Below are positions 26,305-38,935 of a DNA stretch of 64,000 bases, in pieces; within the stretch, counting starts at the first letter, position 1, and every line of letters starts with the position of its first letter. This DNA is from Pseudonocardia autotrophica (GTDB lineage: Bacteria; Actinomycetota; Actinomycetes; Mycobacteriales; Pseudonocardiaceae). The notes below the pieces were generated by a model that was given only the letters and a program-made list of their open reading frames with translations, had not been told where the DNA came from and did not search any database. The translations under genes were made by a program, and so were the position numbers. The stretch covers positions 2,294,001 through 2,358,000 of the forward strand of contig NZ_AP018920.1 of assembly GCF_003945385.1 (NCBI RefSeq), written 5' to 3'.

Positions 26305-26763
26305 TCACGAACGGGTGATGCCGGTGCGGGCGACCGTGACCGGGTCCCCGGGCGCGATGGTGCCCGACGTGAGCACCCGGCAGACGGCACCGCCCCGGTC
26401 GTGCAGCGCGCGTCGCGCTCCCGGCCCGACCGCCGTCTCCATCACCCGGCACGGTGCGGCGCGGCGGACCACCTCCAGCAGCACACCGTCCGGCCCGCCC
26501 ACGACGATCCGGGTGCCCGGCTCGGTGGGGATCGCACCCCGGTCGACGGTGATGTTGCGCCGGGTGCGGCCGGGTTCGACCGGCGCGCCGAGCGCTTCGG
26601 CGGCGGCGTCGAGCTCGGTGCGGCTCTGCACCGTGACGTGCCGGTGCCGGGTGCCGAGGTACCGGTCGCCGGCGAGGCCCTGCCCGGCGAATGCCTCGAC
26701 CTGCTCGACCGCGCGCATCGGCGCGCCCCGCTCCGGTGCGACGTGCACGGCGGCGACCCGCAT
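26305..26763 (-). CDS. MOSC domain-containing protein
   Basis: A 152-residue stand-alone MOSC protein: MRVAAVHVAPERGAPM at the start, GQGLAGDRYLG, RRNITVDRGAIPTEPGTRIVVG and the conserved cysteine in APCRVME. MOSC domains handle sulfur on the molybdenum cofactor or in related reactions; small stand-alone members are otherwise poorly defined. The ATG at 26763 lies 14 bp after the glmS stop, with no strong ribosome site, so translation may depend on read-through from glmS. A GTG six codons upstream is an alternative start. Confidence 0.85.
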   Translation of the reverse strand: MRVAAVHVAPERGAPMRAVEQVEAFAGQGLAGDRYLGTRHRHVTVQSRTELDAAAEALGAPVEPGRTRRNITVDRGAIPTEPGTRIVVGGPDGVLLEVVRRAAPCRVMETAVGPGARRALHDRGGAVCRVLTSGTIAPGDPVTVARTGITRS

Positions 26764-26777
26764 CGGCCCGTCCGGGC

Positions 26778-28589
26778 TCACTCGACGGTCACCGACTTCG
26801 CCAGGTTGCGCGGCTTGTCGACGTCGCGGCCCAGCGCGACGGCGAGATGACGGGCGAACAGCTGCAACGGCACGGCGAGCAGGATCGGCGCCAGCTCCGG
26901 TTCGGTCCGCGGCACCCGCAGGACGTCGTCGGCGAGCCCGTCCGGGAGCTCCGCGTCGGTCACCGCGACGACCGGGCCGCCGCGGGCACGGATCTGCTCG
27001 ATGGTGCCGACGTTCTTGGCGAGCAGCTCGTCGTCGGGGACCAGGACGACGCTCGGCATCTCCGGGGTGACCAGCGCGAGCGGGCCGTGCTTCAGCTCGG
27101 ACGCCGGGTAGGCCTCCGCGTGGATGTAGGAGATCTCCTTGAGCTTCTGCGCGCCCTCCCGGGCGACCGGGCGGCAGCGGGTGCGGCCGACGAAGAACAT
27201 CGACGACGCGCCGGCGTGCCGCTTCGCGATCTCGGCGATCTCGCCGTCCCGTTCCAGGATTTCGGCGATGTGCCCGGGGAGTGACTGCAGACCCTCGACC
27301 AGCCGGCGGCCGTCGGCGACGGACAGGTCGCGCACCCGCCCGAGCAGGACGGCGAGCATCGCGAACGACACCGCCATGTTGGTGACGGCCTTGGTCGAGG
27401 CGACCGACACCTCGGGTCCGGAGTGCAGGAAGATCCCGTTCCCGCACTCGCGGGCGATCGCCGACCCGATCACGTTCACCGCGCCGATCACCCGGCCGCC
27501 CTTGCGGCGCAGCTCCTGCACCGAGGCGAGGGTGTCGGCCGTCTCGCCGGACTGGCTGACCGCGACGTAGAGACAGTCCGGGTCGACGACCGGGTTCCGG
27601 TACCGGAACTCGCCCGCCGGCTCGGCCGCCGCCGGGATCCGGGCGAGCTCCTCGACCAGTCCGGCGCCGATCTCGCCGGCGTAGTAGGCGGAGCCGCAGC
27701 CGAGGAACAGCACCCGGCGCACCCCGCGCAGGTCCCTAGGATCCAGCTCCAGGCCACCGAGCCGGGTGGTGGCGAAACGGGTGTCGAGCCGCCCGGCCAG
27801 CGCGCGCCGGACCGCGTCGGGCTGCTCGGCGATCTCCTTGGCGAGGAAGTCGGGATGCCCGCCGAGCGCGTAGTCACCGGTGTCGGCGTCGACCGTGGTG
27901 GGCGCGATGCGGGTCGAGCCCTCGATACCGTCGGCGCGGACGGTGACCAGCTCGCCGTCGTCGAGGAACACGACCTGCCGGGTGTGCCGCACGACGGCGG
28001 CCAGGTCCGACGCGACGACCATCTCGCCGTCGCCGAGGCCCAGCACGATCGGGCTCCCGTTGCGGGCGACGACCAGCTCGTCGGGCGCCCGGGCGTCGAG
28101 CACCACCAGGCCGTAGGTCCCCTCGACCTGAGCCAGCGCGGCGCGGACGGCCTCGGCGAGCGACCCGGCACCCGCCTCCAGGGCCTCCGCGACGAGATGG
28201 GGGAGCACCTCGCTGTCGGTATCCGACGCGAGCGCCACACCGCGCGCGGTCAGTGCGCTGCGCAGCGCATCGGCGTTCTCGATGATCCCGTTGTGCACCA
28301 CGGCGATCCGGCCGGACGTATCGGTGTGCGGATGCGCGTTGCGGTCGCTGGGCTCGCCATGGGTCGCCCAGCGGGTGTGCGCGATGCCGGTCCGCCCGCG
28401 GGGTGGGTTCTCGCCCAGGAGGTCCCGCAGGTCCTCGACCCGGCCCGCGGTGCGCCGCACCGTCACCTTCCGCCGGTGCACGAGCGCGAGACCCGCCGAG
28501 TCGTAACCCCGGTACTCCAGTCGCGCCAGACCGTCCAGCAGTACGACGGCGGCCTCCCGCGACCCGACGTAACCCACGATGCCGCACAT
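26778..28589 (-). CDS. glmS: Glutamine--fructose-6-phosphate aminotransferase (isomerizing)
   Basis: The 603-residue enzyme begins CGIVGYVG with the nucleophile Cys2 of the glutaminase domain and GYDSAGLA. Two SIS sugar-isomerase domains follow (SQSGETADTLASVQELRRKGG; KHGPLALVTPEMPSVVLVP), ending in the canonical KSVTVE. It makes glucosamine-6-phosphate for peptidoglycan precursors. GGAGGACG precedes the ATG at 28589. A short conserved gene lies 12 bp upstream on the same strand; MOSC and L,D-transpeptidase genes follow. No glmS ribozyme is recognisable upstream, as expected in actinobacteria. Confidence 0.97.
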   Translation of the reverse strand: MCGIVGYVGSREAAVVLLDGLARLEYRGYDSAGLALVHRRKVTVRRTAGRVEDLRDLLGENPPRGRTGIAHTRWATHGEPSDRNAHPHTDTSGRIAVVHNGIIENADALRSALTARGVALASDTDSEVLPHLVAEALEAGAGSLAEAVRAALAQVEGTYGLVVLDARAPDELVVARNGSPIVLGLGDGEMVVASDLAAVVRHTRQVVFLDDGELVTVRADGIEGSTRIAPTTVDADTGDYALGGHPDFLAKEIAEQPDAVRRALAGRLDTRFATTRLGGLELDPRDLRGVRRVLFLGCGSAYYAGEIGAGLVEELARIPAAAEPAGEFRYRNPVVDPDCLYVAVSQSGETADTLASVQELRRKGGRVIGAVNVIGSAIARECGNGIFLHSGPEVSVASTKAVTNMAVSFAMLAVLLGRVRDLSVADGRRLVEGLQSLPGHIAEILERDGEIAEIAKRHAGASSMFFVGRTRCRPVAREGAQKLKEISYIHAEAYPASELKHGPLALVTPEMPSVVLVPDDELLAKNVGTIEQIRARGGPVVAVTDAELPDGLADDVLRVPRTEPELAPILLAVPLQLFARHLAVALGRDVDKPRNLAKSVTVE

Positions 28590-28601
28590 GCGACGTCCTC
28601 C

Positions 28602-28886
28602 TCAGCCGTAGACGATCCTGCGCAGGCGGCGCGCCGAGACCTCGCCGGGCGCGACCACCCGGGTGCCGAGCTCGGCACCGATCCGGGGCCAGATCTCGTC
28701 GTTGCGCAGCCCACGGGCCTGCAGCTCGCGGTGCTTGCGCCGGACGAACTGCTCGGTGGTCTCGGCGAAGTGCGCGACGACATCGGCGACGACACGCGCC
28801 GCGACCTCCCGCGGTAGACCGGTCGTCGCAACGACGTGTCGCACGAGATCCGGATCCACGGCCCCGATCCTGACTGTCCGAGGCAT
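28602..28886 (-). CDS. Conserved small helical protein upstream of glmS
   Basis: A 94-residue protein with a helical N-terminal half (DPDLVRHVVATTGLPREVAARVVADVV) and a basic C-terminal half (RRKHRELQARGLRNDEIWPRI.. APGEVSARRLRRIVYG). From memory this RxHRELQ..NxEI...RRIxYG pattern recurs in distant bacteria as an uncharacterised family. It lies 12 bp before glmS and is probably co-transcribed. The ATG at 28886 is the best start; frames upstream run into the minisatellite. No function is known to me. Confidence 0.75.
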   Translation of the reverse strand: MPRTVRIGAVDPDLVRHVVATTGLPREVAARVVADVVAHFAETTEQFVRRKHRELQARGLRNDEIWPRIGAELGTRVVAPGEVSARRLRRIVYG

Positions 28887-29292
28887 CGACGGCCACATTC
28901 CTGCCCGGATCCGGGCAAGGATGGGCCCGACACGAAGCGGAACGCCCGCCTGAGTGACTCGCCCCGAGATCCGATGACACTCGCCGCGGCACCCGCGGCG
29001 GGGTGTGTGGGCCCACTCCGCTCGGTGCGCCGCCGGACGGAGGCGGTGCCGGAACGAGTGGTGTGCGTCGGCGAACCCGGGGTCGCGCACCGGGCGGGTG
29101 CCGGGGCGAGGTGCGTGGCGGTGGCCCATCGGGTGCGGGAGGAGCAGGCCCCGCAGGGCGTCCGATCGCCACGGGGTGGGGGCGAGCTGTCGCCGGGGGA
29201 GGGGCGCCGGCTCCAGGCCACAGTCCGACGAGGCATCCGGTTGACGGGGTACCACGCGACGGGGCACCCACACGGTGAGGCGACGACGCGGT

Positions 29293-29388
29293 GACATCCA
29301 CCCGACGCGACATCCACCCGACGCGACATCCACCCGACGCGACATCCACCCGACGCGACATCCACCCGACGGGACAACCGCCCGACGG
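29293..29388. repeat. 16-bp minisatellite, six copies
   Basis: The unit GACATCCACCCGACGC is repeated contiguously: four perfect copies, one with a last-base change, then a GACAACCG-type variant and a further partial copy. There are no spacers, so this is not CRISPR. It lies about 500 bp upstream of the 16S leader. Confidence 0.92.
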
Positions 29389-29770
29389 GACAACCGACCG
29401 CGGAGGCACTCGCGCGGCGAGGCGTCAGCTCGCCGGAGCACCGTTTCGACGGTGTCTCGGCCCGACACCGCCGCCCACCCGGTCGCGCCGTCGCACCGGA
29501 CGATCACGCCGGGCAGCGCTCGAAACGGCCCGTGACCTGCGACGACACCGAAAACAGACCCCCCTGTTCGCGTGCCCTGAGGGCTGCTGTAACTTTATCC
29601 AGGTCAGCGAGTGAGCCGGACAGAACGGGCCTGAGAGCCCGGTCAACAGGCCCGCTGGCCACAGAGATCCCCCCGGTGGATGTCCGATTTTCTCGGGTGT
29701 TTATGGTGGTGGGGTCAAGGCGATCCGCCTTCGGATCCGGTTGTGAGGCCGGTGGTGTGGTGCGGGTGTC

Positions 29771-29791
29771 TTTTGAGAACTCAACAGTGTG
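29771..29791 (+). promoter_or_regulatory. rRNA leader antitermination-like element
   Basis: The segment TTTTGAGAACTCAACAGTGT closely resembles the conserved leader found upstream of 16S genes in actinomycetes, which includes the boxA-type signal for rRNA antitermination. It lies about 95-115 bp before mature 16S. Confidence 0.65.
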
Positions 29792-29884
29792 TCGAGCTAT
29801 TTATATAGTTTTGGCGTTTTTATGCCAGTTTGTTTGGCTGTGGCTGGTCGATCCCGTCGGCTGGTCATGGTGTTTGTCAGGGTT

Positions 29885-34820
<4,936 letters not shown>

Positions 34821-34902
34821 ACATTTTGTTCGCATCCACTGTGTGACCCTGAGCCCACAACCAGTTTTGGTTGTGTGGTGGGTTGAAGAGAAGTTGATAG
34901 TG

Positions 34903-35021
34903 TTGTCGGTGGTCATAGCGTTAGGGAAACGCCCGGTCCCATTCCGAACCCGGTAGCTAAGCCTTTCCGCGCCGATGGTACTGCACTCGACAGGGTGTGG
35001 GAGAGTAGGTCGCTGCCGACA
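34903..35021 (+). rRNA. rrf: 5S ribosomal RNA
   Basis: About 119 nt beginning GTTGTCGGTGGTCATAGCG and ending GTCGCTGCCGACA, with closing-helix complementarity between the ends. Internal CCATTCCGAACCCGG and GCGCCGATGGTA are standard 5S blocks. It is the last gene of the rRNA operon and is followed by a strong hairpin. Confidence 0.95.
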
Positions 35022-35038
35022 TTCAACATGTGTAGGGG

Positions 35039-35064
35039 ATGCCCCGGACTTCGGTCCGGGGCAT
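35039..35064 (+). terminator. rRNA operon terminator
   Basis: A perfect 11-bp stem (ATGCCCCGGAC / GTCCGGGGCAT) capped by a TTCG tetraloop, 18 bp after 5S. A further T-run (CTTTTTTA) follows about 15 bp later. Confidence 0.9.
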
Positions 35065-35390
35065 TTCCGCATTTCCAGGCCTTTTTTATGCTGACCGGCC
35101 CGGGTGTGGGCGTAGTTGCCCGCTCGGATGTGCGCCCGATGCCCATGCGGTGTTCGCCCGCTGCGCGCGTGGTGCCCGCGCAGGGCCCGCCCGGATGGCC
35201 GCACGGTGTCGGCCTGATGCTCGCGGAGTGCGCACCCGGTATGGGGATGCCCGCCCGATGCGCCGATGCGCCGATGCGCCGATGCGCCGGCTCGCCAGTG
35301 CGCTCCCAGCGCGCTCCCCCCCAGTGCGTGTGTGTCGGTGGGCGCCCGGGGGTGCGGCCGTCAGTGGACGGGCGTCCCACGTGGCCGGGA

Positions 35391-35843
35391 GTTCCGAGGG
35401 CTACGCCAGGGTCGTGAGACGCCCCGTGGACTGCACTGGTGTGACGGTCGACCGGTGCGCGGTGCGCGGTGCGCGGTGCGCGGTGCGTAAGTCGGAGGCG
35501 CGGGGACGAGGCAGCGTGTCGACGCCGACCCGGCCGACGCCGGTGACACGGTCGCGATACGGCAGAGCGGCCAGGTCGCAGCGCAGCCGCTGGGACCACA
35601 ACAGACCCGGTGCGCAGGCGCACGCCCGGATGCGGGCCCGCGCGCCTGCCGGCCAGTTACATGCCCGAGTTCGGGCCCGCGCGCGGCTGCTGCCCCGGTG
35701 CCCGCCCCGGTGCACGCCCTGGTGGGCGCTGGTGCGCACCAGATGTGTGCCCGTCCGCGGGGATCCCTGCGGGGGCGGATGTTCCGAGAGGTACACCAGA
35801 GTCCTGGACGGCCAGGCGGACAGCACTGGTGTGACTGTCGAGG
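35391..35843. repeat. Diverged 63-nt direct repeat, copies 390 bp apart
   Basis: Copy 1 (35391-35453) and copy 2 (35781-35843) align without gaps at about 47 of 63 positions. Both begin GTTCCGAG and share GCACTGGTGTGAC near the end. The intervening DNA is low-complexity. The origin is unknown. Confidence 0.7.
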
Positions 35844-35943
35844 AGCGATGGGTGGTCCGGGCCTGGGCGCGGTTGGGTCTGCTCCTGTTCGGCCGTCGGC
35901 GGCGGCCGGTGCGTGGGCGGCGTCCTCGGCACGTACGGACCTG

Positions 35944-35955
35944 TATGTATACATA
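35944..35955. promoter_or_regulatory. Candidate GntR operator TATGTATACATA
   Basis: A perfect 12-bp palindrome in an otherwise GC-rich stretch, 48 bp before the VOC gene start. GntR/FCD regulators often bind TATAC-centred palindromes, and a GntR gene is the second gene of this pair, so autoregulation is plausible. Confidence 0.6.
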
Positions 35956-36003
35956 TTGAGGTCTTGTATGCTTGGGCTGTTGTCGTCGTCCTGAGAGGTC
36001 TCC

Positions 36004-36429
36004 ATGAGTACCGAAGTCCGTCCGTGTTTCCACCTCGCCGTCCCGGTGGACGATCTCGCTGCGGCCCGCCGGTTCTACGGTGAGGTGCTGGGCCTGCCCG
36101 AGGGGCGCTCGTCGCAGAGCTGGGTCGACTGGAACTTCCACGGGCACCAGGTCGTCACGCACGTCGCACCCCGGGCGACTCCACCGGCGCACAATCCGGT
36201 CGACGGGCACGACGTGCCGGTCCCGCATTTCGGTCTCGTGCTCCCGGTCCCCGCGTTCCACGAGCTCGCGGAACGCCTGCGGGCGGCCGGAACCCGGTTC
36301 GTCATCGAGCCGTACCAGCGCTTCGCAGGCGAGCCGGGGGAGCAGTGGACGATGTTCCTGACCGATCCGGCGGGCAACAACCTGGAGTTCAAGGCGTTCG
36401 CCGACGAGTCCCAGATCTTCGCGACGTAA
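36004..36429 (+). CDS. VOC-fold (glyoxalase/dioxygenase superfamily) protein
   Basis: The 141-residue protein shows two beta-alpha-beta-beta-beta halves of the VOC fold: [26 protein letters not shown], then [22 protein letters not shown] and [16 protein letters not shown]. His10, His75 and Glu134 approximate to metal-binding positions. The reaction is not predictable; relatives include glyoxalases, dioxygenases and resistance proteins. GAGAGGTC precedes the ATG. A GntR regulator follows 14 bp after the stop and is probably co-transcribed. Confidence 0.88.
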   Translation: MSTEVRPCFHLAVPVDDLAAARRFYGEVLGLPEGRSSQSWVDWNFHGHQVVTHVAPRATPPAHNPVDGHDVPVPHFGLVLPVPAFHELAERLRAAGTRFVIEPYQRFAGEPGEQWTMFLTDPAGNNLEFKAFADESQIFAT

Positions 36430-36443
36430 CCCGGGCGCATCCG

Positions 36444-37127
36444 ATGCCACCGACGAAGGCCGACGTCATCCATCACGCGCTGCGCGACGACATCCTGGCC
36501 GGGCGGCGCGAGCAGGGCGCGTTGCTCGACGAGATGGAGCTCGCCGCGACGTTCGGCGCGTCCCGGACGCCGGTCCGGGAGGCGCTGCGCAGGCTGCAGA
36601 GCGAAGGCCTGCTCGACACCGGTCCGCGACGGCAGATGCAGGTCGTCGAGCTGTCCGACATACGCGACGGTGCCCGGGTGCGGGAGGTCGCCCTGCTGCG
36701 CGTCGCGTTGGAGGGGACGGCCGCCGTCGAGGCGTGCGAGGTGCACGAGGAGCAGGAGATCGACGCGCTGCGCGCCGCGGTGCACCGGCAGCGGCGGATC
36801 GCGGGCCGCGGTGACGTCGAGGCGTTCCTGACGCTGGACGAGGAGTTCCACCGCGACCTCGCCGGACTCGCCCGGATGCCGACCCTGTCGTTGCTGCTCG
36901 GCCGGCTCGGCGCGTTCGTCCGGCTGGCACGCCAGGGGGTGCCGACCGGACGCGAGCACATGCTCGGCCTCGCCGACGAACACGACCGGCTCCTCGACCT
37001 GCTCGAGCGGCGTGACGGCGCAGCACTGCGGGACGCGCTCGCAACGCACATCGAGGATCTGCGACCACGCCGCGTTCCACCGGACGGGGGTCGGATGGAA
37101 CCGAACGGCCCCCGTGTACGACAGTGA
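36444..37127 (+). CDS. GntR-family regulator with FCD ligand domain
   Basis: The 227-residue protein has a GntR winged helix (KADVIHHALRDDILAGRREQGALLDEMELAATFGASRTPVREALRRL) and a C-terminal all-helical FCD domain (EFHRDLAGLARMPTL.., EHDRLLDLLERRDGAALRDALATHI). It lies just after the VOC gene, so it may sense that enzyme's substrate. No good ribosome site precedes the ATG at 36444, so translation is probably coupled to the VOC gene. The palindrome at 35944 is its likely site. Confidence 0.9.
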   Translation: MPPTKADVIHHALRDDILAGRREQGALLDEMELAATFGASRTPVREALRRLQSEGLLDTGPRRQMQVVELSDIRDGARVREVALLRVALEGTAAVEACEVHEEQEIDALRAAVHRQRRIAGRGDVEAFLTLDEEFHRDLAGLARMPTLSLLLGRLGAFVRLARQGVPTGREHMLGLADEHDRLLDLLERRDGAALRDALATHIEDLRPRRVPPDGGRMEPNGPRVRQ

Positions 37128-37131
37128 GGGT

Positions 37132-37533
37132 ATGGACTGTCAGCAGTGCCGCGACGTGGTGTCCGCGTCCCTCGACGGCGAGGCCACCGCGGACGAGCAG
37201 GCGGGCGCCGATGCGCACCTGCTCGGGTGCGACGCGTGCCGCCGTTACGCCGCGAGCGCTGACCGGGTGACCCGCCTCAGCCGGGTGCGGCCGGCCGGCG
37301 ACGTGCCGGACGTCGTGACCCCGCTGCTGGCCTCACTGGGCATCGTGGAGCCCGATCCGCCGGAGCCCGTGGCCCCGGCGGTCCCGGAGCTGACCTGCCA
37401 CAGCGGAGGCTGCTGCGCGACACCGCAGCCGGAAGCCGCAGCGGCGCCCCGGTCGGCCTGCGGTTGCCCGGCCACCTGCGGCTGCGGCTGCCAGCAGGGC
37501 TCCGCCTGCCGGTGCAGCACCCGGGCGGCCTGA
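37132..37533 (+). CDS. Zinc-finger (zf-HC2) protein with Cys-rich tail
   Basis: The 133-residue protein begins with an anti-sigma-factor-type zinc finger (CQQCRDVVSASLDGEA.., HLLGCDACRRY; pattern C-x2-C...H-x3-C-x2-C). There is no membrane segment. The C-terminal quarter is unusually Cys-rich (CHSGGCC, then CGCPATCGCGCQQGSACRC), suggesting metal binding or redox function. The ATG is 4 bp after the GntR stop with GAGGG before it. No sigma factor gene is adjacent, so it may act on one encoded elsewhere or in metal handling. Confidence 0.82.
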   Translation: MDCQQCRDVVSASLDGEATADEQAGADAHLLGCDACRRYAASADRVTRLSRVRPAGDVPDVVTPLLASLGIVEPDPPEPVAPAVPELTCHSGGCCATPQPEAAAAPRSACGCPATCGCGCQQGSACRCSTRAA

Positions 37534-37638
37534 CCGTCCGTACGCCCCGGATCGGTCGAGGGTGGGTGCTGACGGCGGGGGTCCGGCGGCCGTACCCTTC
37601 TCCCCACAACCGACCCGCGGTGCACAGGAGAGGACCGG

Positions 37639-38133
37639 ATGAGCGAGCGGCGCACCTCCCGCACCGTGGCGGCACCGGAGCTGTCCGACGAGCTGACCCG
37701 GATCGCGTGGCGGGTCGAGCGCTGGATCGACCCGGGCCCGGCGGCCGTCGTCGTGGGAGCAGCGGTCGCAGCGGTGTCGGCGTCGCTGCTGATGCCGTGG
37801 TCGGTCCGGGCCGACGGCTGGCAGATACTCACCGGGCACGTCGACATGGGTCCGTTGCCCCGGCTGTTCACCATCGCCGTCGTGGTCGGCCTGGTCGCCT
37901 CGGCGCTCGCCCTGTTCACCCGTCACTGGCCGCTCGCCTGGACCGCGGCCACGGTCTGCGGGATCGCGGCGCTGTCCGGGCTGTGGGCGGTCTGGTCCCG
38001 GCAGACGGCCGCCGGCGCCGACATCGGCCCGGGCCTGGTGGTGACGGTGCTCGCGATCAGCGTCCTGTTCGTCACCTGGGCGTGGATCGTCGTCGCGGCG
38101 GGCCCGCGCGCGGCGACCGTCCGCCCCGCCTGA
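37639..38133 (+). CDS. Four-TM membrane protein, uncharacterised
   Basis: The 164-residue protein has a short charged N-terminus (residues 1-35) and four hydrophobic helices at about 36-55, 78-97, 105-125 and 135-155, with a periplasmic-side loop containing WSVRADGW. AGGAGAGGACC precedes the ATG. Similar small membrane proteins occur in many actinobacteria without known function. A repetitive stretch starts at the stop codon. Confidence 0.8.
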   Translation: MSERRTSRTVAAPELSDELTRIAWRVERWIDPGPAAVVVGAAVAAVSASLLMPWSVRADGWQILTGHVDMGPLPRLFTIAVVVGLVASALALFTRHWPLAWTAATVCGIAALSGLWAVWSRQTAAGADIGPGLVVTVLAISVLFVTWAWIVVAAGPRAATVRPA

Positions 38134-38335
38134 GTGGTGCCGAGCTGAGCGGTGCCGAGCTGGGCAGTACGGACCTGAGCGGCGCCGAGTCGGGCAGTAC
38201 GGACCTGAGCGGTGCCGATCCGAGCAGCACCGGCCCGAGCAGCGCCGATCCATGCGGTGCCGGTCCGAGCAGCGTCGACCCGAGCAGCGTCGACCTGAGC
38301 AGCGCCCAGCTGGGCAGCACCGACCTGCACGGTCC
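38134..38335 (+). repeat. 15-bp degenerate tandem repeat encoding pentapeptide-like LSGAE/GSTDL units
   Basis: About 13 degenerate 15-bp units lie between the membrane-protein stop and the Lrp gene stop. In one plus-strand frame they read LSGAE-LSGAE-LGSTDLSGAE-type pentapeptides like pentapeptide-repeat proteins, but no start or ribosome site serves that frame and it differs from the upstream gene's frame. It looks like a minisatellite or a decayed pentapeptide-repeat segment. Confidence 0.75.
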
Positions 38336-38344
38336 CTACCCGGA

Positions 38345-38782
38345 TCAGCCTCGGGTCCACCGCCCCAGCACCATCAGCGTCCGGGTTCCGGTGACCGTCC
38401 CGCTGCGCCGGATCCGGTCGATCACCTCCTGCAGGTGCGCCAGATCGCGGACCCGGACCTGCACCAGCGCGTCCAGATCCCCGGCAAGCGTGTACACGGC
38501 CTGCACCTCCGGCTGACGGGCCGCCGAGTCGACGATGTCGGAGATGCTCGCCGTCCCCGCGTAGCGGATCTCGCTGAACGCCTCCACCGCCCAGCCGAGC
38601 TTCTTGTGGTCGACCTGCACGGTGAACCCGGTGATCACCCCGGACTCCCGCATCCGGTCCACCCGCCGCTTCACCGCAGCGGTCGACAGGCCGACCGTCG
38701 CGGCCATGTCGGCGAAGGTCCGGCGCCCGTCCTCGTGCAGCAGCCGCAGCAGCGTGTGATCGATGTCGTCGAGCTCCTGCAT
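38345..38782 (-). CDS. Lrp/AsnC-family transcriptional regulator
   Basis: The 145-residue protein has an AsnC-type helix-turn-helix (LDDIDHTLLRLLHEDGRRTFADMAATVGLSTAAVKRRVDRMRESGVI) and a C-terminal RAM domain (AVYTLAGDLDALVQVRVRDLAHLQEVIDRI) for amino-acid binding and oligomerisation. AGGAGG precedes the ATG. It diverges from the indolepyruvate ferredoxin oxidoreductase gene, the usual arrangement for an Lrp that responds to aromatic or branched amino acids and controls that gene. Confidence 0.95.
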   Translation of the reverse strand: MQELDDIDHTLLRLLHEDGRRTFADMAATVGLSTAAVKRRVDRMRESGVITGFTVQVDHKKLGWAVEAFSEIRYAGTASISDIVDSAARQPEVQAVYTLAGDLDALVQVRVRDLAHLQEVIDRIRRSGTVTGTRTLMVLGRWTRG

Positions 38783-38935
38783 GCTGCCTCCTGTGCAACA
38801 GAACTCCGCTGATCGGTCCGGCAGAGCGTATCCATTGCGTCTGCGGCGCGAGTTCTGCGTCGGACGTTGCGCGGGTGGCTGCGGTCACGTTGTCCTGGTC
38901 GCAGCCGCACCCGACTCACCGAGGAGCCGCGCCCC

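Larger units (their letters stand above)
28887..29884. other. About 1 kb without genes upstream of the rRNA operon
   Basis: Long frames cross this stretch on both strands but only because it is GC-rich and repetitive. It contains the 16-bp minisatellite at 29293-29388 and, from about 29760, an AT-richer rRNA leader. The rRNA promoter must lie here, but I could not pick convincing -35/-10 pairs. Confidence 0.6.
35065..36003. other. Repeat-rich stretch without genes downstream of the rRNA operon
   Basis: No frame has a ribosome site and coding character. The sequence is built of short reiterations: an 8-bp unit (GATGCGCC, four copies, 35257-35288), a 7-bp unit (GGTGCGC, about five copies, 35454-35487), and two diverged 63-nt copies at 35391 and 35781. 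It may be decayed DNA or a recombination-prone flank of the rRNA operon. Confidence 0.6.

Noticed and set aside
29293..29388. CRISPR-like array
   Set aside because: The units are contiguous at 16 bp with no unique spacers, and no cas genes are nearby.
28887..29507. A minus-strand frame reading repeated VDVASGGCRVGWMSRR units upstream of the small glmS-linked gene
   Set aside because: It is only the translation of the 16-bp minisatellite (48 bp equals three units), with no start signal. It is not a repeat protein I can support.
35039..36450. Frames of 214-349 codons after the rRNA operon, both strands
   Set aside because: Their composition follows the short tandem repeats; there is no ribosome site, domain or consistent codon bias.
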